DNA of 54,386 nt from Cyclobacteriaceae bacterium. Lineage in GTDB: Bacteria > Bacteroidota > Bacteroidia > Cytophagales > Cyclobacteriaceae. The stretch spans positions 1 through 54,386 of the forward strand of contig JAEUUE010000076.1 of the NCBI GenBank assembly GCA_016787605.1. The letters are read 5' to 3'. A model generated the notes under the pieces. That model made no database searches, had not been told where the DNA came from, and saw only the letters and a program-made list of their open reading frames with translations. Within the stretch, counting starts at the first letter, position 1. Each line of letters begins with the position of its first letter. Of the stretch, positions 25,952 to 35,073 are shown piece after piece. The position numbers were made by a program, and so were the translations under genes.

Positions 25952-26317
25952 ATGGACAAGATCGCCGAGTCGATACTGAAATTTCTCAAACTGGATAGTC
26001 TCGTCAGCCACGTGACCGGCTACGTCGAAGCGCGTATCGAGCTGATGAAAATTGAGATCCGCGAGGACATTGCCAAAGCCGTGGCTCGCGCCATTTTATT
26101 GCTGACTCTCATCCTGGTCGGTTTTCTCTTCCTGCTGTTTCTGAGCATCGGCCTGGCCCACTTCATTACCTCTTACCTGCACTCGGCCTACCTCGGCTAC
26201 TGGTCTGTTGCCGGTCTCTATGGCTTGCTCTTCCTGCTTCTTTACGTGTTCAGAAAGTCCATCTATGCGGCCTTTGAGCACAAAATGGTGGAAGCGATCA
26301 AACAAAAAGAAAAGTAA
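25952..26317 (+). CDS. Phage-holin-like (YqjE-type) membrane protein
   Basis: A 121-residue protein: an N-terminal amphipathic region (ILKFLKLDSLVSHVTGYVEA ... LMKIEIREDIAKAVA), two TM helices (about 49-74 and 85-107) and a basic tail. The pattern V.GY.E.R..L.KIE..E and the helix pair match the YqjE/Phage_holin_3_6 family, widespread chromosomal proteins that are not phage lysis genes. Function is unknown; relatives are linked to envelope stress or membrane association. It forms a unit with the next gene, which starts five bases after its stop. Confidence 0.75.
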   Translation: MDKIAESILKFLKLDSLVSHVTGYVEARIELMKIEIREDIAKAVARAILLLTLILVGFLFLLFLSIGLAHFITSYLHSAYLGYWSVAGLYGLLFLLLYVFRKSIYAAFEHKMVEAIKQKEK

Positions 26318-26322
26318 GTCAC

Positions 26323-26727
26323 ATGGAACTTTTGGAGACCCAGGATCCCGAAAAGAAAAAGCTGGTGGAGGCTTCCGACCATCATAAGCGGGCCATGGAA
26401 AAGGAGCTGACCGACCTTACCCAGAAGACTGACCGCGTGCTGAAGAACGCCTTGATCATCGGCGGCTCCCTGGCCCTTACCTTCCTGATCGTTTCAGCCG
26501 TCACCAGGAAGCGCAAGAAGAAGAAAAAGAAACTCGCCCTGGAGGCCGCCGCACAGGCCGGCGTTACCCCAGAAACGGGTGAAGAGGAGGAAGATGAGGG
26601 CCCCTCGATTCTGAGCACGGTCGGAACACAATTGCTTAATCAAGCTTCCGTCATCCTGCTCGATCTCGCGCGCCAGAAGCTCAAGGAGTACCTTGCCACC
26701 CGAAATACGCCTGATGAGCATTCTTGA
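26323..26727 (+). CDS. Small single-TM protein with lysine-rich stretch, unknown family
   Basis: A 134-residue protein I do not assign to a family. An acidic/basic N-terminal helix (about residues 1-42, possible coiled coil) precedes one TM helix (NALIIGGSLALTFLIVSAV), then a very basic run (RKRKKKKKK), an acidic patch (GEEEEDEG) and a C-terminal amphipathic helix (STVGTQLLNQASVILLDLAR). The positive residues after the TM helix suggest a cytoplasmic C-terminus. It follows the holin-like gene by five bases and overlaps the next gene by 14 bases, so all three are probably one operon. Confidence 0.75.
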   Translation: MELLETQDPEKKKLVEASDHHKRAMEKELTDLTQKTDRVLKNALIIGGSLALTFLIVSAVTRKRKKKKKKLALEAAAQAGVTPETGEEEEDEGPSILSTVGTQLLNQASVILLDLARQKLKEYLATRNTPDEHS

Positions 26728-27472
26728 AGTCATTCAACGCCGTCATCAGGCGGGGAAAAAGTCCATTGCCGTTTTGGTGGATCCCGATAAAGTCAACGAC
26801 CCGGGAAAGCTCCGTCACCTTATCGATCTGGCCAACGAGAATTGCATTGACTTCTTTTTTGTGGGCGGAAGCCTGCTCACGAGATCCAACCTTTCGCAGG
26901 TCATTCAGACCATTAAAGAAAATGTCAGTATTCCCGTCGTTTTGTTCCCCGGCAGTTCGCAGCAAATCGACCCGGCAGCGGACGCCATCCTGTTTCTTTC
27001 ACTGATCAGCGGCCGCAATCCCGATCTCCTGATCGGACAGCATGTGCAAGCCGCCCCGCTGCTTCGGAGCTATCGCATGGAGGTGTTGCCGACCGGGTAC
27101 ATGCTGATCAATTCTGGCAAGCTTTCCTCCGTGGCTTACATCAGCAACACCATACCGATCCCCGACGACAAATATGACATCGCTGCCTGCACCGCGTTGG
27201 CCGGCCAGATGCTTGGTCTTCGGCTTATCTACCTGGATGCCGGCAGTGGTGCAGAACGCGCCATCAGTGCCAAGATGATTGCCGCCGTCCGGAAAACCAT
27301 CGACGTTCCGCTGGTCGTGGGCGGTGGGATCAATACGCGCGAGAAGGCACAAGCCGCGCTCGAAGCCGGCGCCGATATGATTGTCATCGGCAACGCGCTG
27401 GAAAAAGATCCTGACTTGCTCACGGAGATCAGCGAGCAGGTATATGCCTGGAATCAACAGGCGGAAAAATAA
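26714..27472 (+). CDS. Geranylgeranylglyceryl phosphate synthase family (PcrB-like) prenyltransferase
   Basis: A 252-residue TIM-barrel enzyme. AVLVDPDKVND near the start, FFFVGGSLLTRSN, LFPGSSQQID, YLDAGSGA and VGGGINTREKAQAALEAGAD match the GGGPS/PcrB family. These enzymes join glycerol-1-phosphate to a polyprenyl diphosphate, the first committed step of archaeal-type ether lipids; Bacteroidetes members of group II are known to have this activity in vitro. What the product does in bacteria is unresolved. No glycerol-1-phosphate dehydrogenase is in the window. The frame opens at TTG 26693, but the ATG at 26714 gives the family's usual N-terminus. Confidence 0.93.
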   Translation: MSILEVIQRRHQAGKKSIAVLVDPDKVNDPGKLRHLIDLANENCIDFFFVGGSLLTRSNLSQVIQTIKENVSIPVVLFPGSSQQIDPAADAILFLSLISGRNPDLLIGQHVQAAPLLRSYRMEVLPTGYMLINSGKLSSVAYISNTIPIPDDKYDIAACTALAGQMLGLRLIYLDAGSGAERAISAKMIAAVRKTIDVPLVVGGGINTREKAQAALEAGADMIVIGNALEKDPDLLTEISEQVYAWNQQAEK

Positions 27473-27529
27473 ACTGATTCCTTCTGGCTTTCTGAAATAG
27501 TCAAACGGCCAGTCAGCGCCGCGAGGTCC

Positions 27530-27560
27530 TTTGATTGCCCTTCCGGATCACTTACATTGG
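27530..27560 (+). promoter_or_regulatory. Promoter before the DUF3857 pair (TTTG-N19-TACATTGG)
   Basis: TTTG at 27530-27533, a 19-base spacer, and TACATTGG at 27553-27560 (one mismatch to TAnnTTTG) match the two-part Bacteroidetes promoter. Transcription would start near 27565. This rules out the TTG at 27535 as start codon of the following gene. Confidence 0.6.
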
Positions 27561-27585
27561 ATACACAATCGTGGTATCTTCTGGC

Positions 27586-29442
27586 GTGAAAAGGTATTTG
27601 GTTTCGGTCCTCGCCTCGTTGTTCGTCGGATGGGCTCCCCCCTCGGAGGGTCAGCTGCTGGAGTATTTCACCGACGTTTCTCTGAAGAAGGGTCGCCTTA
27701 CAACCGAGCGGCGATTTCTGATCCAAATCAACAACAAGGATATGGACTGGCTTTCCGACATCACCCTATTCTACAAGGATGGCGATGAACTGGAAATTAT
27801 TGAAGCCTCGATTCTCGATCAGCAAGGAAAGGTCATTCGCAAACTGACCACGAAAGAAATCACCACGCGCCACAGCATTTCGGATATTTCCCTGTACGAG
27901 GACGACCTTGTCAAGAAATTCACCCTGCGCTGGAATCAGTACCCGTATCGAATCGTCTATCATACCCGCATTACCACAACCCGATTCATTTATTTGTGTC
28001 GTTGGCATCCGCTTTACTACTACAGTCTTCCGGTACAAAATGCCCGACTCAGGCTGCGATATCCGGCCGACTATGCCGTCTCCGTTTTTCACAGTGCCGG
28101 AACCAAAGGAGATTCTCTGGTATCGAAACAGGAGATCATTCGGGAGTGGAGTTACCAAAATATAGCACCGGTCAAAGCAGAGTCCTATTCTCCACCGCCA
28201 TACGAGCAGTTGCCAACCATCCTGGTCGCGCCGAAGGTCTTTCACTTCGGTGTCGACGGTTCACTTGAATCCTGGTCATCATACGGCGATTGGCAAGAGC
28301 GCCTCAACGCCGGAACCAACGACCTTCCCCTGGCGGAGAAGTACAGGATATCCCAACTGGTCAAAGACGCTCCTGACACCATCACGCGGATCAAGCGCCT
28401 ATATCACTACCTCCAGGACAACACGAGGTACATCAATGTCTCTATGGATATCGGCGGGCTCAAGGCATTCCCCGCCTCTTACGTCAGCAACAAAAAGTAT
28501 GGCGACTGCAAGGCCCTCACGGTGTATATGCGATCCCTTCTCGGTGAAATCGGGGTGCCTTCCTTTTATACCAACGTCAACGTCGGGGAAAGTCCCAATC
28601 GGATTATACGATCAGTTCCCGGGCCACAGTTTAATCACATTATACTCTGCGTTCCCCTTGGAAAAGACACGTTATGGCTGGAAAACACCTCCAATTTCCA
28701 CCCATTTAACTACCTGGGCACACAAATTGGAAACGAGGCCCTGGTCATTAATGGTTCAGAAAGCCGGCTGATCCCTGTTCCAAAGCTGACTTCCGCCCAG
28801 GTACTGTGTCGGAAATCCTACGACATCCGCGTCAAGGAAGATGGTTCGGCGCACGGAAATGCGCGATGGGAACTTCGAGGCAGGGAATTCGAAGCATTCA
28901 GAAACTTCCAGGCCAATGAAAACCAAAGCCGTGTGAAAGAGCGGATCGAAGAGGCTCTCGCTCCGACGGGAGCTCAACTGGCCGACTTTACCGTCCATCC
29001 GGCAGACCGGGATGCGACCCTGTGGCAGGTTGATCTTCAACTGCAATTCAACGACCCGTTGCGAAGTGCAGGCAAGTCCCTGCTTCTCAAACCAATTCCT
29101 GTCCCTGTCCCCATTTCCCTGGCAGAAATTGAGGCCCCGGCCAAGAGAACCACCCCGCTTCGAATCCACAACCCTATCCATAGGGAGGAAACAATCACCT
29201 ACCACCTGCCCATGCTTGAGGGGTATCAGGCTGTACTCCCTCAAGACTCGGAGAACAAGACGCCATTCGGCAATTACCTCTTTCGGTCCTTCCAGGACGG
29301 GACAACCATTCGCCTGGAAAGACGGATTGAATTATATGGCGGTGATATTCCCTTGAGCTCCTACGCCGGCTTCTATGGATTCCTGAGGGAAATCGAGGAT
29401 ATTGCCCGGGCTTCCGCCATTGTCTTATCACCCAAAAAGTAG
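27586..29442 (+). CDS. DUF3857 and transglutaminase-like domain protein (first of a tandem pair)
   Basis: A predicted secreted protein of about 618 residues. With the GTG start at 27586 it begins MKRYLVSVLASLFVGWAPPS, a plausible signal peptide. The DUF3857 domain (about 20-190) is followed by a transglutaminase-like domain with KKYGDCKALTVYMRSLLGEI (Cys), PGPQFNHIILCVPL (His) and LWLENTSN, where Glu stands in the usual Asp position, and then a beta-rich C-terminal domain. Papain-like Cys-His enzymes of this group may cleave or cross-link peptides; none has a settled role. The upstream TTG at 27535 lies inside the promoter. The paralogue starts three bases after the stop. Confidence 0.85.
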   Translation: MKRYLVSVLASLFVGWAPPSEGQLLEYFTDVSLKKGRLTTERRFLIQINNKDMDWLSDITLFYKDGDELEIIEASILDQQGKVIRKLTTKEITTRHSISDISLYEDDLVKKFTLRWNQYPYRIVYHTRITTTRFIYLCRWHPLYYYSLPVQNARLRLRYPADYAVSVFHSAGTKGDSLVSKQEIIREWSYQNIAPVKAESYSPPPYEQLPTILVAPKVFHFGVDGSLESWSSYGDWQERLNAGTNDLPLAEKYRISQLVKDAPDTITRIKRLYHYLQDNTRYINVSMDIGGLKAFPASYVSNKKYGDCKALTVYMRSLLGEIGVPSFYTNVNVGESPNRIIRSVPGPQFNHIILCVPLGKDTLWLENTSNFHPFNYLGTQIGNEALVINGSESRLIPVPKLTSAQVLCRKSYDIRVKEDGSAHGNARWELRGREFEAFRNFQANENQSRVKERIEEALAPTGAQLADFTVHPADRDATLWQVDLQLQFNDPLRSAGKSLLLKPIPVPVPISLAEIEAPAKRTTPLRIHNPIHREETITYHLPMLEGYQAVLPQDSENKTPFGNYLFRSFQDGTTIRLERRIELYGGDIPLSSYAGFYGFLREIEDIARASAIVLSPKK

Positions 29443-29444
29443 CT

Positions 29445-31445
29445 ATGTATCGGATTCTTTTCCTGTCGCTCCCCCTGCTGCTGTTTGCATCGGCCACCTC
29501 AGCTCAACGTCAGACCTACGAATTCGGGAAACTCTCTGACGAGGAGAAGAAAATGACTTCCCATGCCACCGAACCGGATGCTGGTGCGGTCATTCTGTTC
29601 GATATCGGCGACTCCTACTTCTTTGATACCAGCCAGGGGTACGATATACGGTTTACCCGGATCAAGAGAATCAAGGTATTCAAGCGCTCAGCCACCGATG
29701 AGGTGGCTACCGTCTCCATACCCTTCTATGTGGGCGATCCCACCAAGAAAGAAAAAATCGCCCTCATTGAAGCCTATACCTACAACATGAAGGATGGTCT
29801 CACTTACAAAACAGCCCTGGACCCAAAGACCATCTACGAGGAACAGCTTAACAACTACTGGCGTGCCAAGAAATTCGCGTTCCCCGACGTCCAGGATGGG
29901 TCTATCATTGAATACAAATACATCCTGGAAACCCCCTTTCATTTCAACCTCCCCGACTGGACTTTTCAGTCCAAGTTTCCGACACTTTATAGTGAATATA
30001 CCGTCAGTATGATTCCCTTTTACGAATATGTTTTTGTGGCGCAGGGGATTACCAAGTTTGACTACCAGCGTTCCGAAGAATCCAAGAAACAACGCGTATG
30101 GGGCAGCATGGCAGAGGGCCTGGGCGCCCCAAGCACTGGCGGCATCCGCTTTACCGATATGGTGCACACTTATGCCCTGAAGAATATTCCTTCCTTCACT
30201 GATGAATCGTTCATCTCCTCGGCAGATGACTACATCATGAAAATGGATTTCCAGCTTTCCAAATTCAACAGGCCTACGGGCGGATCAGAGTCTGTCATCA
30301 CTACCTGGCCTGCCCTCAACAAGGCCATGATGGATCATGAACGATTTGGCAAGTTTCTTAACAGTTGTACGAGGCTGGGGAAGAAGATTCTTGAAGACAA
30401 TTTACGGCTGGAGCCCACCCTGAGTGAGGATCAGAAAGTTGAAAAGATTGTGGATCATGTGCGGTCCACGTACAAATGGGACGGTGTCCTTGACAATTAT
30501 GCCTACAAGTCCGCCAAGGATCTGCTGAACCAGAAGGTTGGAAACGTTACGGAAATCAACCTTCTCCTCCTTGGGCTGCTCCGGTCGGCCGGCGTATCGG
30601 CCGAACCCGTGCTGCTCAGTACACGAGCGCACGGAAAAATCAGAACGGACTATCCTTTTGAACACTATTTCAACGCCACCGTTGTCCTGGTTTCCGGGCA
30701 GCGCACCTACCTCACCGATGGAACAGAAAGCTTGGTGGCCTACGACCGGATCCCCATTCGATTCATCAATGAAAAAGGTCTTGTGGTCAACGAGAAGGAG
30801 CCGCGTTGGGTAGGTCTTGATTTCCGCGCACCCAGCGTGGAAGAGGTTCAGTTGAACCTAAAAATCAACCCCGACAAGGCAGAAGGTCTCGTGTCAGGCA
30901 AGATCACCTCCACCGAGTACGAAGCGTATCATTACAAGACCCAATTCGAAAATGACTCCACGAAGTTCAGAGAGTACTTGCTGACCAAAAAGGATATTCA
31001 GCCAACTGCGGTGATGTTCTACAACTATGATAGACCACGCATTCCCTATGTGATGATGTTCTCAGGAAGCACTAAGCTGGAAAGGGCAGGCACCAAACTC
31101 ATCGTGCAGCCACTGGCCAAAATGGGCATGAACGAGAATCCCCTCAATCAATCCACGCGCACCTATCCGGTTGACTTCATCTATCCGCAGACGGCCAAAC
31201 TAAAGGCGACCGTCTTGATACCTGACGGCTACCAGGCAGAAGCACTTCCCGAGCCCATTACCATGGACAATGAAATCGCACAAATTAATCTATCGTACAC
31301 CCTGAATGGCCGGGAAATCGAAGTCCAGGCCGGGTACTCCCTGAAGAAGGGAATGTACGGTTCATCGGAATACAGTCGGCTCAAATACTACCTGGGGATG
31401 ATTGTGAAGGGTTTTAACGCCCCTATCGTCCTGGACAAGCTATAG
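29445..31445 (+). CDS. DUF3857 domain protein without the transglutaminase Cys (second of the pair)
   Basis: A 666-residue protein with signal peptide MYRILFLSLPLLLFASATSA. The N-terminal DUF3857 region runs to about residue 250, and a transglutaminase-like fold follows (VDHVRSTYKWDGVLDNY). Where its neighbour has GDCKALTVYMRSLL, this protein has VGNVTEINLLLLGLLRSAG, so the catalytic Cys is absent, although FEHYFNATVVL and LTDGTES keep the His and Asp regions. It is probably non-enzymatic, perhaps a binding partner of the preceding protein: the genes are two bases apart and must be cotranscribed. It converges with an ABC permease gene at its 3' end. Confidence 0.85.
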   Translation: MYRILFLSLPLLLFASATSAQRQTYEFGKLSDEEKKMTSHATEPDAGAVILFDIGDSYFFDTSQGYDIRFTRIKRIKVFKRSATDEVATVSIPFYVGDPTKKEKIALIEAYTYNMKDGLTYKTALDPKTIYEEQLNNYWRAKKFAFPDVQDGSIIEYKYILETPFHFNLPDWTFQSKFPTLYSEYTVSMIPFYEYVFVAQGITKFDYQRSEESKKQRVWGSMAEGLGAPSTGGIRFTDMVHTYALKNIPSFTDESFISSADDYIMKMDFQLSKFNRPTGGSESVITTWPALNKAMMDHERFGKFLNSCTRLGKKILEDNLRLEPTLSEDQKVEKIVDHVRSTYKWDGVLDNYAYKSAKDLLNQKVGNVTEINLLLLGLLRSAGVSAEPVLLSTRAHGKIRTDYPFEHYFNATVVLVSGQRTYLTDGTESLVAYDRIPIRFINEKGLVVNEKEPRWVGLDFRAPSVEEVQLNLKINPDKAEGLVSGKITSTEYEAYHYKTQFENDSTKFREYLLTKKDIQPTAVMFYNYDRPRIPYVMMFSGSTKLERAGTKLIVQPLAKMGMNENPLNQSTRTYPVDFIYPQTAKLKATVLIPDGYQAEALPEPITMDNEIAQINLSYTLNGREIEVQAGYSLKKGMYGSSEYSRLKYYLGMIVKGFNAPIVLDKL

Positions 31446-31478
31446 GCCATTGCCCAGCGCAAAATCAGGGGCCGCACA

Positions 31479-33872
31479 TTACTCCCACCTCAACGACTCC
31501 ACCGGATTGGTCCGGTTGATCTTCACGGTATGGTAAAGCAGCGTCAACAAAGCCAGGGTTAGATTCAGGAGTCCGCAGGCAAGGAACACTTCCACCCCGA
31601 CAGACGTCCGGTAGGCAAACTGGGAAAGCCAGTTTTCCCGAAAGACGAATCCCAGGGGCAAGGCCAGCGCAAACGCGATGCCCATCAGGATCATGAAGTC
31701 CTTTGAAATGAGCAGCGCCACCTGCCAGTTCTCCGCTCCAAGGATCTTCCGCACCCCGAATTCCTTGGTGCGCCTCTCCAGCATGTAGGAGGCCAGCCCG
31801 AAGAGTCCCAACAAGGAAACGAACACAGCGATGACTGCAAAAGTCACCAACAAATCACCGCTTCGCTGCTCGGAACGATAAAGGCGGTCGTACTGCTCAT
31901 CCAGGAACTGGTAATCGAAAGGCACTCCGCCCGCCAGGCGCTGCCAGGTTGACTTCATGTCCTCCAGCGTCGAGGGAAGTGCGTCTGGCTGTACCCGAAC
32001 CAGCAGGTACTGATAACTCTCCGGATTAAACTCCATCACCAGGGGACCCACCGGATGATGGAGGGACTGAAAATGAAAATCTCCTGTCACGGCCAGAACG
32101 GGTCCCGGCCGTTGATTGCCGTGGCGGATGCTGATCATCCGACCCACCGCATCCTGATCCTTCCAGCCCAAAACCTTCAAGGCCTCGCCGTTGAGCGCGA
32201 AGTAGTTCAGCGAATCGTTGGGCTCCAGCATATTCAGCCGGGCATCCGACGCCGCCAAGGAAACCCCCATGACTTTGAAAAAGTCAGGATCAACCGACAC
32301 GCAATAAACGCCGGCGGATTGAGACGGTGAGGCGTCAATGTTCTCACCGGTCTGTATATCGGTGGGCAATTGGGAGGTGGCTGTTACCCCCAACACTCCC
32401 GGTATAGCCCCGTATGCCTTTTTGATCGTCGGGATATTCTCCTTTACTCCCGGCAAGCTGGCGTCCAGGATCACCACATGGTCTCTGGAATATCCCAGGG
32501 CCGCGTCGCGCAGAAAGTCTACCTGCATCCAGGTAATCGCCGTGCAGAAAGTGAGCAATAAGGAAACGCTGAACTGGGCCACCAGCAAGATTTTACGCAG
32601 GCCGGGGACTCGCCCTGCCGAGTTTGCCGGACGGAACAAAGTCACTGGTCGAAATCCTGAAAAAGTCAGGGCGGGAACAATAGCTGTAGCCGCACCGATC
32701 AGCAAGGCGACGGCTACACCAGCCAACAAGATTCCCGGCTGAAGGAAACTGGAAGAGAACGCCTGGGTGGAAGAAATCGCATACAACAGGGGGCGTGATA
32801 CTTCGGCGAGAAAAATCGATCCCACATAGGCGATCAGCACCACCAGGGAAGACTCCGTCAAAAACTGAAAGATCAGCTGACTACGATCGGCTCCCAGCAC
32901 TTTCCTCACGCCCACTTCCTTGTATCGACGGGTATGCCTTGCCGTGGCCAGGTTGACGTAGTTCATCATCGCCACCGCGAGCACGAGCACGGCAATCGTA
33001 ACAAACAGGTAGACATAGATGACATTTCCATTTGCCCCCAGCTCAAACTTCATGGCGGAATGCAGATGGATGTCCCTCACCGGCTGAAGCTGCAGGTTGA
33101 CATCCCGTCCGAAATGATTCGGATCATTCGGCAAATTTTCCAGCATCAAGGCGATCTTCTTCTCCAATTCATCCGCGGAGGCTCCGGGACGAAGCTTGGC
33201 ATAAGTGTGAAAAACAACGCCGCTCCACAAATTCTCTTCGGCCCCCTTGATCCAGGGGTGATTGAGCATGGTGGCCAGCAGGTCAAAATGAAAGTGCGCG
33301 TTTTCCGGAAGATCTTCGATCACCGCCGTCACTTCCAAATCCATCCTCGTGCCCACGCGGAGGACTTTGCCTATCGCATTCTCCTGCCCAAAGAACTTCT
33401 CGGCGGTGGATCGCGTGAGAACGACCGTATTCGGGCGGCTCAGGGCATTGGCCGGATCGCCCGTTATCACTGGAAATCCGAATAGGGAAAGCGCCGTGGA
33501 GTCTCCGTAATAGAACCTCAGGTTAGTCAGTACCTTGTCGCCAAACGACACACGGGTTTTGCTGCCCAAAAAGCCCTGGTCATACAATCGTGCGCTTGCC
33601 TCCACTTCGGGGAACTGTGAAAGAACGCGGGTGCGCACCATGGGATAGGTAGACGCAATCCCTTCTCCATCGCTTTCATCATGCCGGGTAACTACGCGGA
33701 AAATACGATTCGCCTCAGGATAGCCGGTGTCGTAGCTCACCTCGCCCATCACCCAGGTGAAGATGAGGAAACAGGTAGCCATCCCAACCGCCAAACCCAG
33801 CGCATTGATCACCACATAAAACCAGTCTTTTGACAGGAGTCGAAGGGCCGAGCGGAAATAGCTTTGCACCAT
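31479..33872 (-). CDS. FtsX/MacB-type ABC transporter permease (second copy)
   Basis: A 797-residue membrane protein with the same two-unit layout as the permease at 14204-16660: N-terminal TM (VVINALGLAVGMATCFLIFT), a periplasmic core, TARHTRRYKEVGVRKVLGAD with three TM helices, a second core, and the C-terminal ERRTKEFGVRKILGAEN with three TM helices. The two share architecture and several short motifs but differ through most of their length, so they are old paralogues. No ATPase gene is adjacent. The substrate is unknown. Confidence 0.92.
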   Translation of the reverse strand: MVQSYFRSALRLLSKDWFYVVINALGLAVGMATCFLIFTWVMGEVSYDTGYPEANRIFRVVTRHDESDGEGIASTYPMVRTRVLSQFPEVEASARLYDQGFLGSKTRVSFGDKVLTNLRFYYGDSTALSLFGFPVITGDPANALSRPNTVVLTRSTAEKFFGQENAIGKVLRVGTRMDLEVTAVIEDLPENAHFHFDLLATMLNHPWIKGAEENLWSGVVFHTYAKLRPGASADELEKKIALMLENLPNDPNHFGRDVNLQLQPVRDIHLHSAMKFELGANGNVIYVYLFVTIAVLVLAVAMMNYVNLATARHTRRYKEVGVRKVLGADRSQLIFQFLTESSLVVLIAYVGSIFLAEVSRPLLYAISSTQAFSSSFLQPGILLAGVAVALLIGAATAIVPALTFSGFRPVTLFRPANSAGRVPGLRKILLVAQFSVSLLLTFCTAITWMQVDFLRDAALGYSRDHVVILDASLPGVKENIPTIKKAYGAIPGVLGVTATSQLPTDIQTGENIDASPSQSAGVYCVSVDPDFFKVMGVSLAASDARLNMLEPNDSLNYFALNGEALKVLGWKDQDAVGRMISIRHGNQRPGPVLAVTGDFHFQSLHHPVGPLVMEFNPESYQYLLVRVQPDALPSTLEDMKSTWQRLAGGVPFDYQFLDEQYDRLYRSEQRSGDLLVTFAVIAVFVSLLGLFGLASYMLERRTKEFGVRKILGAENWQVALLISKDFMILMGIAFALALPLGFVFRENWLSQFAYRTSVGVEVFLACGLLNLTLALLTLLYHTVKINRTNPVESLRWE

Positions 33873-33903
33873 ACGAATCAGGCAGGATTACCCAATTGGA
33901 AAG

Positions 33904-33942
33904 AATCGCGTTCCGCGCGATTTATACCACCATGAACTGGTG
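33904..33942. other. Two adjacent short hairpins upstream of the ABC permease
   Basis: AATCGCG-TTCCG-CGCGATT (33904-33922) is a perfect 7-bp stem. CACCA-TGAAC-TGGTG (33928-33942) follows and is itself followed on the plus strand by a T/A-rich run. Both lie 5' of the permease start at 33872 and beyond the end of the DUF3089 gene at 34000, so they could be an operator, leader structure or weak terminator. Confidence 0.35.
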
Positions 33943-33999
33943 ATTTTTAAAAAAGTTTCAATTGCCCCGGTATTTATGCGAGAGCCGCCCTTGAAAGGC

Positions 34000-35073
34000 T
34001 CACCTTGGCCCATTTCCGGACACGGACTGTTGGAGGAGGTAGGTCTGAAGCCTGAGCGCCACATTCTGGCGAATGTTGTTGTAAAAGAGGTTCATATCTG
34101 CCCGGTGCCAGATTCGGGTACGCAGGAACGTCCGGCCTTTGACGTAGGGCTTGTTGATCCACAGCACATTGTTGTGATTCTGCGCATCCGAAAGCTGGGG
34201 CAGCATAGTGAAGCGGGGGCCCACACCGCCTGTGTTCAGTTCCTTCGAGGCGAATTCCGTACTGGTGTTCCATAGAAGAGGATTGACTGAAAGAGCATCC
34301 CGGTAATAGGTATCCCAGGACTTGGGCGTGTACCCTCGCGAAAACGTGTTCCAGCTGGCCCAAACCCCGGTTGCCCCCGGGGCTTCGGACGCGGCGATAT
34401 GCTGAAAGGATTTCCGCGGAATAGCTCGCCCCACGAGGTAAGCAACGACCAGCTTTTCCTGCAGCGGCTTCCCGTCAAAATAATCCTGCAGCAGCCGCTG
34501 CGTGTGGTAACTTCCCTGGCTGTGAGAAGCGATTACGATCGGCCTCCCGTCATGATAGAATTTGAGGTAGTACTCAAACGCTGCTTTAACATCCTGGTAG
34601 GCAAGTTCCAGGGCGCGCTTGCTGTCCTCCGGGTTATCGGTGTAGAAGGCATACAGGTGAGCCTGCCGGTAGTACGGCGCATACACACGGCAAGAGCCAT
34701 TGAAGATACTTGCCTGGTTAAGGATTGTCGAAGTCTGGATATCCCGATTCAGCGCCGGGTCGTTTACATCGGCGTTCCAGGGGTACTTTTCCTTTGGCTT
34801 GCCGGTGTAAATCGTCGGGTACACAAAGAACACATCCGCTTCAGCGGTTGCCTGGCTGTTGGATAAGCCGGAATTCAGGGGGATGCTGTCTGCCGCGTCT
34901 CGAACCATCGGCAAGGCGGCCCATGCGCTTGACATGGAATAATCCGGAGGAGATGGAACGGACGCCTGGTCAAAAGGGGTCCGGACTTTCTGGATTTTTG
35001 CTGCGCAGCCGGTGGCCAGCCAGGCCGCCAGCAGGAGTACCCGGACAGAAACCCGTTTATCGCAGCAACTCAC
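34000..35073 (-). CDS. DUF3089 lipase-like lipoprotein
   Basis: An alpha/beta-hydrolase-like protein of about 357 residues. The best start is GTG at 35073, giving a basic n-region, a hydrophobic core (VLLLAAWLATGC) and a lipobox Cys, so a lipoprotein is predicted. The segments DVFFVYPTIYTGKPKEKYPW and CRVYAPYYRQAHLYAF and the nucleophile-elbow-like IVIASHSQGSYHTQRLL match DUF3089, a family related to lipases; the Ser of SHSQGS would be the nucleophile. Substrate unknown. The frame runs upstream without stop into the acyl-CoA dehydrogenase gene, but that part is a shadow. The chosen start overlaps the dehydrogenase end by 17 bases. Confidence 0.85.
   Translation of the reverse strand: MSCCDKRVSVRVLLLAAWLATGCAAKIQKVRTPFDQASVPSPPDYSMSSAWAALPMVRDAADSIPLNSGLSNSQATAEADVFFVYPTIYTGKPKEKYPWNADVNDPALNRDIQTSTILNQASIFNGSCRVYAPYYRQAHLYAFYTDNPEDSKRALELAYQDVKAAFEYYLKFYHDGRPIVIASHSQGSYHTQRLLQDYFDGKPLQEKLVVAYLVGRAIPRKSFQHIAASEAPGATGVWASWNTFSRGYTPKSWDTYYRDALSVNPLLWNTSTEFASKELNTGGVGPRFTMLPQLSDAQNHNNVLWINKPYVKGRTFLRTRIWHRADMNLFYNNIRQNVALRLQTYLLQQSVSGNGPR

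Noticed and set aside
25952-26317. Prophage remnant suggested by the holin-like protein
   Set aside because: This family is widespread on bacterial chromosomes and no other phage gene or attachment site is nearby.
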